From: JADLCB01 sp964398315
GTDB taxonomy: Bacteria; Planctomycetota; Phycisphaerae; Tepidisphaerales; Tepidisphaeraceae
Assembly: GCA_964398315.1 (NCBI GenBank)
Contig: CAYNMV010000008.1
Span: 1-64,000, forward strand
DNA length: 64,000 bases
Reading direction: 5' to 3'
Part shown: positions 15,549-24,596 of the stretch, one piece after another
Position numbering within the stretch: position 1 is the stretch's first letter
Layout of the letters: every line of letters starts with the position of its first letter
The notes under the pieces: model-generated
The model's database searches: none
Seen by the model: only the letters and a program-made list of their open reading frames with translations
What the model was told of the DNA's origin: nothing
Translations under genes and position numbers: made by a program

Positions 15549-16835
15549 ATGACTTCCCTGTTCCGCGCATTTCGTTCCCGCAACTATCGCCTGTTTTTCG
15601 CTGGCCAGTTTACGTCGCTGGCCGGGACGTGGATGACCTCGATGGCCATGGGATGGCTGGTCTACCGGCTGACAGGCGATGAGTTGATGCTGGGACTGGT
15701 GGGATTCGCGATGCAGGTGCCCACCTTCATCCTCGCGCCTCTATCGGGGGCGCTGGTGGATCGCTGGAACGCCCGCACCGTCATGATCTGCTCCCAGGCA
15801 TCGGACATGCTCACCATTCTCACTCTGGCGCTGATCACAATTGGTGGCGACATCCAGGTGTGGCACCTCCTGGCCGGATGCAGCGTACTGGGAATCGCCA
15901 AGGCGTTTGATATGCCAGCCCGCCAGTCGCTGGTGGTGCAGATCATCGAGCGCCGTGAAGATCTGCCCAACGCGATCGCGCTCAACTCCTCGATGTTTCA
16001 CGGTGCCCGGCTGATCGGGCCGGTACTGGGGGGCATGGTCATCGGGTTGGCCGCCACCCCGCCGATCGAGGCCTGGCTGGGACCGGGCCGCGGCGAGGGA
16101 CTGTGCTTTCTGGTGGATGGCATCAGCTACATCGCGGTTATCGCATCCTTGCTGGGATTGCGCCTGACCAACCGCCCGCCACCCGGCCCGCGCCGTCACC
16201 TGCTGCACGAGGTGAAAGAAGGCTTCGGCTATGTCGTGGGCTTCGTGCCGATGCGGGCGATGATGCTCCTGATCGCCGCAGTCGCCCTGCTGGGCATCCC
16301 CTATGGTACGCTGCTTCCCGCCATCGCCCGCCATACCCTTAACGGCCACGAACGCACCTACAGCATCCTGATGTCTGCCGGCGGCTGCGGCGCGTTCATG
16401 GGGGCACTGTACCTGGCACGACGGCACAGCGTGCTGGGGCTGGGGCGAGTGATCGTCATCACCACCTGCCTGTTCGGGATGGCATTGGTGCTCTTCTCGC
16501 TCTCGACAACGCTGTGGCTGTCAATCGTGCTGCTGGTGGCCGCGGGGGCGACCTCCATGGTGACGATGGCGGGCTCGAACACCATCGTGCAGACGCTGGT
16601 CCCCGATACCCTGCGCGGCCGGGTCATGAGCTTTTACGGCATGACGTTCATGGGCTCCATGCCGCTTGGTGCGCTGATGGCCGGCAAACTTGCCACCATC
16701 CTGGGTGCTCCGCTGACCATTGCCCTGGGTGGGATCGCCTGCACAGCCGCCGGGATCATTTTCGGCCTGTATCTGCCAACCCTGCGCGCTATCGCCCGCC
16801 CTGCCTTCGTCGAACGTGGCATTCTCCCTGCGTGA
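15549..16835 (+). CDS. major facilitator superfamily exporter (MFS_3/EntS-like)
   Basis: A 428-residue transporter with about twelve membrane segments. The N-terminus MTSLFRAFRSRNYRLFFAGQ with ...GTWMTSMAMGWLVYRLTG is typical of the MFS_3 group related to enterobactin exporters and macrolide efflux pumps. The loop 2/3 motif APLSGALVDRWNARTVM resembles MFS motif A (GxLaDrxGrkxxl). The ATG at 15549 is preferred over upstream in-frame starts because the preceding 46 residues are not MFS-like. Substrate unknown. It is divergent from the LacI-family gene across the gapped spacer and could respond to that regulator. Confidence 0.85.
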   Translation: MTSLFRAFRSRNYRLFFAGQFTSLAGTWMTSMAMGWLVYRLTGDELMLGLVGFAMQVPTFILAPLSGALVDRWNARTVMICSQASDMLTILTLALITIGGDIQVWHLLAGCSVLGIAKAFDMPARQSLVVQIIERREDLPNAIALNSSMFHGARLIGPVLGGMVIGLAATPPIEAWLGPGRGEGLCFLVDGISYIAVIASLLGLRLTNRPPPGPRRHLLHEVKEGFGYVVGFVPMRAMMLLIAAVALLGIPYGTLLPAIARHTLNGHERTYSILMSAGGCGAFMGALYLARRHSVLGLGRVIVITTCLFGMALVLFSLSTTLWLSIVLLVAAGATSMVTMAGSNTIVQTLVPDTLRGRVMSFYGMTFMGSMPLGALMAGKLATILGAPLTIALGGIACTAAGIIFGLYLPTLRAIARPAFVERGILPA

Positions 16836-16952
16836 GGCTCACCGATACTTTGATTTGTACCTGCCCCCACCTTCCCAGCCAGTTGTCAGGCTATCAGCAG
16901 TTGCCGAGTCACTACATCACCAGCCTGCCAATCCCACATCCCCGGGCCGACT

Positions 16953-18398
16953 TCAATGCACACCGCGCTGGCCGTCCAGGCCGCGGTCGTCACGGGGCGC
17001 AGGCGAGGGCAAAGCGGGGAGGCCGACCAGGCGGCCATCCCGGCACCATCCGGTATCGGAGCCATACAGTTCGTCGATCAGCAGTTGCTCCAGGCGATCA
17101 AGGAGGGGCCGATGTGCCGGTGAATCGGACAGGTCGTGCTGTTCGCGCGGATCGTCGGCCAGGTCGAACAGTTGGCGCTGGTTGCCAACCGGGTAATAGA
17201 TGAGCTTATGGCGGCCATCGTGAATCATGCGGGTGGCCATCGGCCCCTCGCTGATCTCACCATACAGGTGCGAGCGCCTGGCCTCCCCCACCATGCTCAG
17301 ACCCTCAACGCTGGATGGCACCTGCACACCGGCCAGATCGAGCAGTGTGGGCATCACGTCGCGCAGCGCCACCAGTCGCTCATCCACCTGCCCCGGCGCT
17401 GTGCGCGGATCACCGCGCACCCCCAAGAGGATCATGGGAATGTTGGCCGATGACTCATACAGCAGGCGCTTGGCCCACTGGCCATGGTCGCCGAGCATGT
17501 CGCCATGGTCGGAGGTGAAGCAGATCACGGTGTTGTCCAGCAACCCCTGCTCGCGCAAGGTGCCCAGGACGTACCGGAGCTGGTGGTCGATGTGCGTGCA
17601 GAGGGCATAAAACGCCTGGTGTGCCAGTTGCACGTGTCGCGATGTCATCCACGCATAACGCGCGGCTCCTGCCTGGCAGGGATATGGCAGTAACTCACCA
17701 TGCGCCCAGTCGCCGTACACTGGCCTGGGCAGTTCATTCGGATCGTACATCCGCAGGTACGGCTCCAGTGCCGCCAACGGCGGGTGCGGATGGCGATACG
17801 AGAGATACCAGAACGCCGGACGGGTGGGATCACGCCGCCGGATCAGGCGCGCCATCTGCTCGGTGGCCCAATTGGTCGGATGGAGTCGCTCGTCCAGATG
17901 CCAGGGGCGGGTTTCGTAGCCGTTATTTCCTAGGCCATGGGCGAACTGCCGGCCGGCCTGGCCATGGTCGGCCAGGAACAGCTCGTAGTCATCTGTCACA
18001 CCGAACTGGGTCCGTCCTTCTTCATCAAGGATGACATCGTGGAAGCCGATGCGGTTGCGCTGCGGATAAACATGCAGCTTCCCCACTGCGAAGGTCTGGT
18101 AGCCAGCGGCAGCGAAGCACTGGGCGAGGGTCGGTGTGGTGGTTGGATCGGGCATGGGGAGCGTGTCCTTGTAGACACGGTCGCCATGGGTGCGGGGCGT
18201 AGTCCCGGTCATCAGACTGCGCCGGGTCGGGATGCAGACCGGACACTCGGAGTAGGCATTGGTAAAGCGCACACCGCTGCGTGCCAGGGCATCGAGGGTC
18301 GGGGTCAGGATTGCCGACTCGCCCGCGCACCCCAACAGGCGGGCGGGCCAGTGATCGGTCGTGATCAGCAGAACATTGGGATGGGCGGACGCTTTCAT
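16953..18398 (-). CDS. type I sulfatase (formylglycine-dependent)
   Basis: A 481-residue sulfatase. The formylglycine motif is CIPTR at residues 55-59, so Cys55 is the residue to be oxidised by a maturase. Metal-site elements are present: NVLLITTDHW at the N-terminus and FTSDHGDMLGDHGQ near residue 295, with AVGKLHVYP providing the conserved Lys/His. It ends with the family-typical RHKLIYYPVGNQRQLFDLADDPREQHDL. It would remove sulfate esters from sulfated glycans or related compounds. No signal peptide is visible, so it may be cytoplasmic or the start could be misplaced. It is the last gene of the leftward glycan locus. Confidence 0.9.
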   Translation of the reverse strand: MKASAHPNVLLITTDHWPARLLGCAGESAILTPTLDALARSGVRFTNAYSECPVCIPTRRSLMTGTTPRTHGDRVYKDTLPMPDPTTTPTLAQCFAAAGYQTFAVGKLHVYPQRNRIGFHDVILDEEGRTQFGVTDDYELFLADHGQAGRQFAHGLGNNGYETRPWHLDERLHPTNWATEQMARLIRRRDPTRPAFWYLSYRHPHPPLAALEPYLRMYDPNELPRPVYGDWAHGELLPYPCQAGAARYAWMTSRHVQLAHQAFYALCTHIDHQLRYVLGTLREQGLLDNTVICFTSDHGDMLGDHGQWAKRLLYESSANIPMILLGVRGDPRTAPGQVDERLVALRDVMPTLLDLAGVQVPSSVEGLSMVGEARRSHLYGEISEGPMATRMIHDGRHKLIYYPVGNQRQLFDLADDPREQHDLSDSPAHRPLLDRLEQLLIDELYGSDTGWCRDGRLVGLPALPSPAPRDDRGLDGQRGVH

Positions 18399-18726
18399 CG
18401 GTAATCCGGGATATGCGGGCAGTCAGCAGGAGTGAAGCCGGACACGCCGTGCGGCGGCCGAGGGCACCTGTTCCGCACAAGCCCGCTGGGAAAGGATTCG
18501 CCGCGCTGCCGCCGCCCAGCGCAACAGACTATCGCAGTGGCAGGAAATGACAAGCGTGGTCAATAACAGGCCAGCGAGGCCGGCAGGCAGCGTGTGAGGT
18601 GTTGCGTGCAACCTGCTGGGTGTGAGACCAGCAGCGCAGCGGGCGAGGTGCAACTCGCCCGCTGGCCAGCCTTCTCCGGCAAGTCATCCGCTACTGCCCG
18701 ATCTTCCCGGTACCCGCCGCTGGCAG
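18399..18726. other. 328-bp spacer with a 10-bp GC hairpin
   Basis: No gene was recognised. A perfect 10-bp stem (18638-18647 with 18654-18663, six-base loop) lies 64 bp past the stop of the 832-residue protein gene. It lacks a T run, so it is only a possible transcript end; the sulfatase gene may then have its own promoter in the remaining 230 bp. Confidence 0.4.
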
Positions 18727-21225
18727 CTAGCGCGGCTCGGCCAGCAACTCGAACTCCTGGATACTGTAGCCCCAGGCGGTGGCCTGCTTGTTGGCCTTCA
18801 GACGCACATGGCGGGTTTGGATGGGAGCCTCCAGTTCGATCAGGCTGACGCCCCCACCACCCTGGCGGGCGTGGTGGATCGTCTGCCAGCTTCCTTCTTC
18901 GCCGGTTGCCGAGACCTGGATCTCAAAATCGCTGGGGTAGGCGTTTTTCCAGTGGATGCGGACTGCCTCCAACTGCATGGGCTGGCCCAGGTCCACCGCC
19001 AGCCACTCGGCATCACGAAAAACAGACGCCCAGCGGGTATTCAGATCACCATCAGTAGCAAAAGCAGCGCGGAAAGTCTGGCCTGCCTCGGTTTTCTCGC
19101 TGGAAGCTGTGGCCGGCTTGCCGGCGGCCACGTTGACCAGGCTCCTTGAGGCGAAGCGCATCGCGGCCGCCTTCTCGCGCAGAGAGGCGATCTCCTGGGC
19201 TGTCGAGCCCTGGTCCATCACCACACCCAGGTGCGGCTGGCGGATATTGGCGTTGGGCGGAAGCTGTTCAAGCACCGCGATCATCGCCTCAATGTTGGCC
19301 AGTTCATCGGCGATCACGGGTTCAAGCCGCTGATCGATCTGATCCGGTTGAACTGGATCATCCGCCCGGCCGTGGACAGCGCGCAAAGCCCGCAGGTAAT
19401 TGTGCTGGCTGGTGAGCAGCGTGCGATACAGTTCTGCCCAACGCCACGTATCCAGCGCCCGCTGACGGGCCTCGGCGGTGAGAGAACCTGCATCGATCAG
19501 GCCGCGCAGCTTCTGCTGCGCGGCGGCCAGCCCTTTCAGCACGTGGGCGTAGTTGGCCAGTGTCTTGTCATGTGTGCCCCAGTAGGTGCCCTTGCGGGCC
19601 GATTCATGATCAGCCAGCGACTCTTTGGTCAGCGGCCGGGCAAACGCCTGGCTGAAGACGGTTTCGGTAAAGATGCCCATCCGCTGGTACCAGTCGTTGA
19701 TGTGCAGCCCATCCTGCTCGGGCGGCGCCTGCTCATCCACGCCGCGATAGAGCGGACCATCGGTTACCAGCGCCTGGTCAAACGCCTTCCAATAGTCCAC
19801 CATCGCCTGTGCGTTGTCCGGGCCAAAGTCGCGGGCGGCGATGTCGGCCAGCAACTTGTCGGGCTGATCGACCGCTGCCGGCTCCCAGATCGCGCGGGCC
19901 ATCACCTCAAGGTTGGGGCTGTAGGCCCACCCTTCCGCACTGCCCCACCAGAGCACGAAGTTGTTCACCTGGGCATCAATCAGCCGATTGAGCTTGTGGG
20001 CGGCGACGAAGGGCAGCGGCATGGCGATCACGGGGTTCACACTCTCGCACGCCCCACCGATACTGACAAGGGGATAGTAGTTCTCGCCCCAGACCACCCG
20101 GCCGTTCTCATCGGTCTTCAGCGCGGTCTCAGCGAAATTGTCGCGTTTGATCAGCCAGTTGTCGTTGTTGCCGGCCTCGTTGTAGAGGATGCCATAGCCG
20201 TTATCGCGCAGCCATGCCATGAACTGCTGCTCAGCCTCCTTGGGCTCGCCGAAGAAGCCGTGCCACAGCCACGCCACCGCGACGGCATCGTTCGCCTCCG
20301 AAGCCGCCAGCGCTTCGCGCATGATGCCCATGATCTGCTTCATCCCTTCAATGCGCGTGTGCGCGTATGGCTTGCCATCGCTGACGCGCCGGCTGTCGGG
20401 GGAAGGGATCACGCTGTAGTCGCCGAAAATGGCATAGAGAATCGTCGTGTCAGGATTATCCTTCAGCAGCTCGGCATAGCTGTCGAGGTAGGCCTGGCGG
20501 CCAACCGGATCGAACGGATCGAGCACGCGGCGGCCTTCGTTGCCCTTGTGGTAATAGACAGCTGAGGCGTACTTCGGATCGTCCATGTAGTCGCGCGAGT
20601 TGCCGATAAACGGCGGGAATTTCATCTCGACCATCAGACCCAGGCCATACGCCCGGCGCGCTTCCAGCGACAGGGGCGGGCCATGCTTCTCACCCCAGGC
20701 CACGTTGATGTAGTGCCGCGCCATGAAGCGGGCCTGGTCCAGCTCACTCCAGTCCGGTGGAGGCGCCTGGTTGATACGGTGCCCACCCACGCGGTGACGA
20801 AAGACCGGCGCGGCTGATTCATCCAGGCCGTCGATCTCCAGCGAAGCGCGATCCAGGAAACGGAACATGCCATTCATCGCCCCCTTCGGTGAAGCACCCA
20901 CGATGTAGAGGTTCCCCTCCCGTGCGCTGAGATGGTAGGCCTCAGGTGAGCCGGCCGGGACGCGGAACGGCTGCTCGGCCGCTGCGCGGGCGATGGCCGG
21001 ATTGTCATCGACCGTGCCGATGATGATCTGCCCGCCCGTGCCGGCCCCCTCGGCCAGCTTCACCTGCCGCTCCTGCTCCAGCAGGGCGCGCAGGTCGCGG
21101 GCAGCGGTCTGTGTCAGTGGATCGCTGCCGGCGGTGATCGACCAGGTGGCATCGATCGTCTGGGCGCTGGCAGCGCTCAGGCCGATCAGCAGCACTACGA
21201 TGGGTGCGAATCGGAACAACTTCAT
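18727..21225 (-). CDS. large secreted GH67-like protein with C-terminal F5/8C domain (paralogue A)
   Basis: An 832-residue exported protein. Residues 1-21 are a signal peptide. Residues 30-130 resemble the N-terminal domain of GH67/GH20-type enzymes (AARDLRALL, IIIGTVDDNP, YIVGASPKGAMNGMFRFL). Residues about 140-500 look like a barrel domain with candidate catalytic motifs ILYAIFGDYS, GILYNEAGNNDNW, SIGGACES and LWWGSAEGWAY. A helical segment follows, and residues about 690-832 form an F5/8 type C (discoidin) carbohydrate-binding domain (KPATASSEKTEAG, RWASVF, EWLAVDLGQPMQL). It is clearly paralogous to 24597-27719. Its ATG overlaps the upstream stop by four bases (ATGA), so it is translationally coupled to the FAD oxidoreductase. 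Probably a glycoside hydrolase of an uncharacterised group; the activity is inferred. Confidence 0.7.
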   Translation of the reverse strand: MKLFRFAPIVVLLIGLSAASAQTIDATWSITAGSDPLTQTAARDLRALLEQERQVKLAEGAGTGGQIIIGTVDDNPAIARAAAEQPFRVPAGSPEAYHLSAREGNLYIVGASPKGAMNGMFRFLDRASLEIDGLDESAAPVFRHRVGGHRINQAPPPDWSELDQARFMARHYINVAWGEKHGPPLSLEARRAYGLGLMVEMKFPPFIGNSRDYMDDPKYASAVYYHKGNEGRRVLDPFDPVGRQAYLDSYAELLKDNPDTTILYAIFGDYSVIPSPDSRRVSDGKPYAHTRIEGMKQIMGIMREALAASEANDAVAVAWLWHGFFGEPKEAEQQFMAWLRDNGYGILYNEAGNNDNWLIKRDNFAETALKTDENGRVVWGENYYPLVSIGGACESVNPVIAMPLPFVAAHKLNRLIDAQVNNFVLWWGSAEGWAYSPNLEVMARAIWEPAAVDQPDKLLADIAARDFGPDNAQAMVDYWKAFDQALVTDGPLYRGVDEQAPPEQDGLHINDWYQRMGIFTETVFSQAFARPLTKESLADHESARKGTYWGTHDKTLANYAHVLKGLAAAQQKLRGLIDAGSLTAEARQRALDTWRWAELYRTLLTSQHNYLRALRAVHGRADDPVQPDQIDQRLEPVIADELANIEAMIAVLEQLPPNANIRQPHLGVVMDQGSTAQEIASLREKAAAMRFASRSLVNVAAGKPATASSEKTEAGQTFRAAFATDGDLNTRWASVFRDAEWLAVDLGQPMQLEAVRIHWKNAYPSDFEIQVSATGEEGSWQTIHHARQGGGGVSLIELEAPIQTRHVRLKANKQATAWGYSIQEFELLAEPR

Positions 21226-23693
21226 GATTTCCTTCGTCTGCGAGTCAGCACAATACTAGCCAGCGCCAGAACCCCTGTACCAGCAGGCTCAGGCACCCCA
21301 GTGACGGCCAGGAAGCCATCGGGGGCATTGCTGATGCGGATCGCATCGATCGCCCCGCCGGCCGAGCCGAGGGACAAGCCGATTCCCTCGAGGGTATCGC
21401 CGAAAAAGTCCCCGCCACTGGCAAAAAGGTTGGGCGCTCCCAGATCGTGCAGATTGGGATTGATCCAGAATGAAAGCTCATCGGCCGTACCATCGGCATT
21501 CAGCACCAGACGGGCCAGCAGCAGGTGGACCTCGCCGGCGGCGTAGGTCGTGTCGCTGGCCTCGAACAGGTTGACGTTGCCGCTGTGACGCAGCTGGATG
21601 TAGCCACTCTTGCGCAAGCCGATGAAGGCATCGCCGGCATTCACACCATTGCCGGCAGCGGTTCGGTCGAGCCACAGCAGCACATCCTGCCCCTCATCGG
21701 TCCCATCCAGGCGGGCCAGGGCGCTGATCCAGATGGTGCCCTCCATGCCGCCGCGGATTCCGCGGCCGGAGACGACGGCGGCATAGGTGGGACCGGTGCT
21801 GTCTGCCCCCGCTCCACCACTGATCAGTTGCCCCGACGGCTGGGCATTGACATAGCCGGGGGCATCGTAGGTGAGCTGAAAGCCGGTGCCGTAGTTGGGC
21901 GCTACATCCAGCGCTACCTTATTGGACAGGTAATCGATGCCCGGCCCCCACGGCTCTGCCCAGCCGCCGGTAGTGGTACTGGGCAGGTCGATGCGGTTGG
22001 CGGCAGGACCGTAGTTGAAATTCTCAACCAGGGTGCCGACCAGCGGCCCAGGTGCGGGCTGCGCACCCCACGTCAGCACTTGCCCATCTTCGATCAGGCG
22101 CTGGCTGAGACGCTGATAATCTACCTGCTGCACCGGAAGACCCTCATCCATCGCCTGCACGGCGGCGGTGCCGGCAGTCTGGCCGAGGATCATGAATGTC
22201 GGCTCCATGCGCATCGATCCATAGGCGATGTGCGATGCCGACAGCGCCACGGGCACGATCAGGTTGCTTACCTCCTGACGCTGTGGCGTAAGCGAGCGGT
22301 AGGAGATGCCATAGGGCTGGGTGATGCCAACCTGCACATCCCCCTCGTTGCGCACATACGCGCCCTGGGCATCGACGATCACGTAGCGCTGGGTATGGTG
22401 CGAGTCCATCGTGTACGTCCCGAGGCCGACCGGGTCATCCACGGCCACGCGCTGGCCGTCCTTGAAGATGACATTGTTGTCGGTCATGACGTACTCACCG
22501 ACCAGCCGACGCGCCTCACGGACGTAAAGCTGATGGGGCCAGCCACCGTTATCGGTAAACTCATCGGCGGCCAGGCCGTAGCTGTTCATTTCCTGGCGAA
22601 TCGACTCCGGCAGGCGCGGATCGGTAGCCAGGAAATAGAGCAGGCCCTTCTGATAGTCCTGGTGCTCCTGGATGATGCGCTCGCGGGTGGCGTAGTCGCC
22701 TTCCGGGTAGTCGTAATTGCCGCCGATGAAATCGGTGGAAAAACCGCCCTCGTTGTTGACGTCGTACTTGCCGGCTTGGATGGGGGAAGCGGTAATTTTA
22801 AGCAGCTTGCCGGAGACCTGGGTGATGTTGTGAACCCGGATATAGCGGGCAAGCAGCTCGTATTTCGAGGCATCGTAGTTCGCCGGCCTGGTCCAGGGCA
22901 GTTTCCTGGCCGGGTCTGTCGTGAAGGTCAGGCGATAGTTGTATGCCTGGATGCGGTGATCGCCGGTGCCCTCGGCACCGGGCGGCTCGCTGCTGATCCC
23001 GTACAGCAGCCCGCTGTTGGGATCGCCGGGGATGACATACGGATCGACGCGCGTGCCAAACTGGTGCGACCAGGCACTGTTACGCTGCACACCGTTGTAC
23101 TTTTCGCCGTAAGTGGCATTGGATTCACGGCCCACGGCGTAGCTGGCGCCGGCCTTGGCCATCAGGTCGCCTTCGTAGGTGGCGTCGATAAATATGGCGC
23201 CACTGAAACTCCGGCCGCTTTCCATCGTAATCGAATGGATGGTTGTACCGGTCTTGGTGACGCCGGCCGACAGGTCGAGGCGCTCGCCGCGGAAGACATC
23301 GATCGAGTTCTCCACCACCATCGACTCAAAGATCTGTTCGGCCACTTTCGGCTCGAAGCGGTACTCTGCACCAACTTTGCCATAGGCGCGGCCGGCCCGG
23401 CGGTAGAAGTCGGAGGCGATGCCGCCAACCGCAGATGGCCAGTAGGTATCGGTGAAACTCAGCCCCCCCGAACTCATCCCCCCCAGGTGCTGGCCCGGCT
23501 CAATCAAGGCAACCCGCTTGCCCATGCGGGCCGCCTGTACGGCCGAAGCGATCCCGCCAGCGGTGCCGCCGTAGACGACCAGGTCGTAATCGTGCATCCC
23601 CTGCGCAGCGACCGGCGCTGATGAAAGCGCCAGCACCCCCGCCAGGGCCAGCGCGATACGGGCGTTTGATCGAGTCAATGGTGCAGGAGTCAT
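21222..23693 (-). CDS. secreted FAD-dependent oxidoreductase with PEP-CTERM anchor
   Basis: An 823-residue exported flavoprotein. A signal peptide (cut near PVAAQG) is followed by a Rossmann FAD-binding start, DYDLVVYGGTAGGIASA (Gly cluster at 42-47), then LIEPGQHLGGMSSGGLSFTD, the FAD_oxidored (PF12831-type) signature, and FIDATYEGDLMAKAGA. After about residue 555 a second, beta-rich lectin-like domain of about 230 residues is attached. It ends with the PEP-CTERM tail VPEPAGTGVLALASIVLTRRRR, indicating surface sorting by exosortase. Homologous oxidoreductases occur in planctomycete glycan loci, probably oxidising sugar units. Its stop overlaps the start of the 832-residue gene. The start at 23693 is chosen at the signal peptide; a start at 23753 adds 20 residues. 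Confidence 0.85.
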   Translation of the reverse strand: MTPAPLTRSNARIALALAGVLALSSAPVAAQGMHDYDLVVYGGTAGGIASAVQAARMGKRVALIEPGQHLGGMSSGGLSFTDTYWPSAVGGIASDFYRRAGRAYGKVGAEYRFEPKVAEQIFESMVVENSIDVFRGERLDLSAGVTKTGTTIHSITMESGRSFSGAIFIDATYEGDLMAKAGASYAVGRESNATYGEKYNGVQRNSAWSHQFGTRVDPYVIPGDPNSGLLYGISSEPPGAEGTGDHRIQAYNYRLTFTTDPARKLPWTRPANYDASKYELLARYIRVHNITQVSGKLLKITASPIQAGKYDVNNEGGFSTDFIGGNYDYPEGDYATRERIIQEHQDYQKGLLYFLATDPRLPESIRQEMNSYGLAADEFTDNGGWPHQLYVREARRLVGEYVMTDNNVIFKDGQRVAVDDPVGLGTYTMDSHHTQRYVIVDAQGAYVRNEGDVQVGITQPYGISYRSLTPQRQEVSNLIVPVALSASHIAYGSMRMEPTFMILGQTAGTAAVQAMDEGLPVQQVDYQRLSQRLIEDGQVLTWGAQPAPGPLVGTLVENFNYGPAANRIDLPSTTTGGWAEPWGPGIDYLSNKVALDVAPNYGTGFQLTYDAPGYVNAQPSGQLISGGAGADSTGPTYAAVVSGRGIRGGMEGTIWISALARLDGTDEGQDVLLWLDRTAAGNGVNAGDAFIGLRKSGYIQLRHSGNVNLFEASDTTYAAGEVHLLLARLVLNADGTADELSFWINPNLHDLGAPNLFASGGDFFGDTLEGIGLSLGSAGGAIDAIRISNAPDGFLAVTGVPEPAGTGVLALASIVLTRRRRKS

Positions 23694-23812
23694 AGCGTCA
23701 ACAGGGCAAGGGGAGAGCCTGCAGGGCAGGCGGATGCGGTCTGTTGACCGCAAACCCGCCCGCCCTGAGGCGGCTGGGATTCAAAACAGTGTGTCTGACG
23801 ACCGGCGGCGTC

Positions 23813-24583
23813 TCAGGCCGTACGCCGACGTCGCAGCGCCAGCAGGCCGGCAACGCCCAACAGGCTCGCGGCAGCGGGCTCGGGCACCACACTGATGTTG
23901 TCCACTACGGCCCACGCACCGGTCACAACGTTACCGCTCTGGAAGCTCAACTGCTTCACCGCCGTCCCAGCGCTTGGCGCAGTCGTCTGAAAGTAGGAGA
24001 GGCTGTCGGTGGTCACACCATTGGCTGTCACCGTGTACGACGGTGATGTGGTGTAGTCAGCATCGATGCTCAGGGAGTTGACGACAAAGCCATCGCCCGA
24101 TTCAGACGATGCGAGCGTCACCGCATCGGTCAGGACGGAGACAAAGGTGCTGCCATTGAGCACCTGCACCGTTCCCAGGCCCTCAGCGCTGCCGCGCACA
24201 ATCCGCAGATTGATGCTGCCTACGTTGCCATCGTTGGGATTCTGAAGCGTTCGCACGTTGAACTGGAGCGAGCGCGAAGTTGATGAACCCGGATCGCTGG
24301 CCGCGAAATCCAGGCTGATGCGGAAAACGCTCAGGTCGCCATCCGGATCATTGAAGTTCTGGTTGAGCGCATTGCCGTTGTTGGCCGTCTCGCGCTCGAT
24401 CCGGGCAGAGTAGTTGCCTTCGATGGCCTGGGTCGCGATAGATGTGCCGGCATTGTTGCTCCAGCCGGTGAAGACCGGCGTACCGGCATCCAGCGTCTCA
24501 AGATCGCCATTGGTCAGGTACGCAGCGCTTGCCGATGAGGCAACAGCCATGACACCAACCGCAGTCATAACGTGACGAAACAT
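23813..24583 (-). CDS. secreted PEP-CTERM protein, carbohydrate-binding-like
   Basis: A 256-residue exported protein: signal peptide (MFRHVMTAVGVMAVASSASA), a beta-sandwich body starting YLTNGDLETLDAG...FTGWSNN (the NGDFE-type opening common in carbohydrate-binding domains), and the sorting tail VPEPAAASLLGVAGLLALRRRR. It has no catalytic motif, so a surface glycan-binding or structural role is inferred. The ATG has a GGAGG sequence just upstream and lies 13 bp after the 1040-residue gene, in the same operon. Confidence 0.85.
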   Translation of the reverse strand: MFRHVMTAVGVMAVASSASAAYLTNGDLETLDAGTPVFTGWSNNAGTSIATQAIEGNYSARIERETANNGNALNQNFNDPDGDLSVFRISLDFAASDPGSSTSRSLQFNVRTLQNPNDGNVGSINLRIVRGSAEGLGTVQVLNGSTFVSVLTDAVTLASSESGDGFVVNSLSIDADYTTSPSYTVTANGVTTDSLSYFQTTAPSAGTAVKQLSFQSGNVVTGAWAVVDNISVVPEPAAASLLGVAGLLALRRRRTA

Positions 24584-24596
24584 GTCGGTCCTCCAT

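Noticed and set aside
19231..20565. 444-codon plus-strand frame opposite the 832-residue protein
   Set aside because: Antisense shadow; the minus-strand protein has a signal peptide and an F5/8C domain.
21525..23621. 698-codon plus-strand frame opposite the FAD oxidoreductase
   Set aside because: It is antisense to a clear signal-peptide-to-PEP-CTERM flavoprotein; long antisense frames are expected where third codon positions are G/C-rich.
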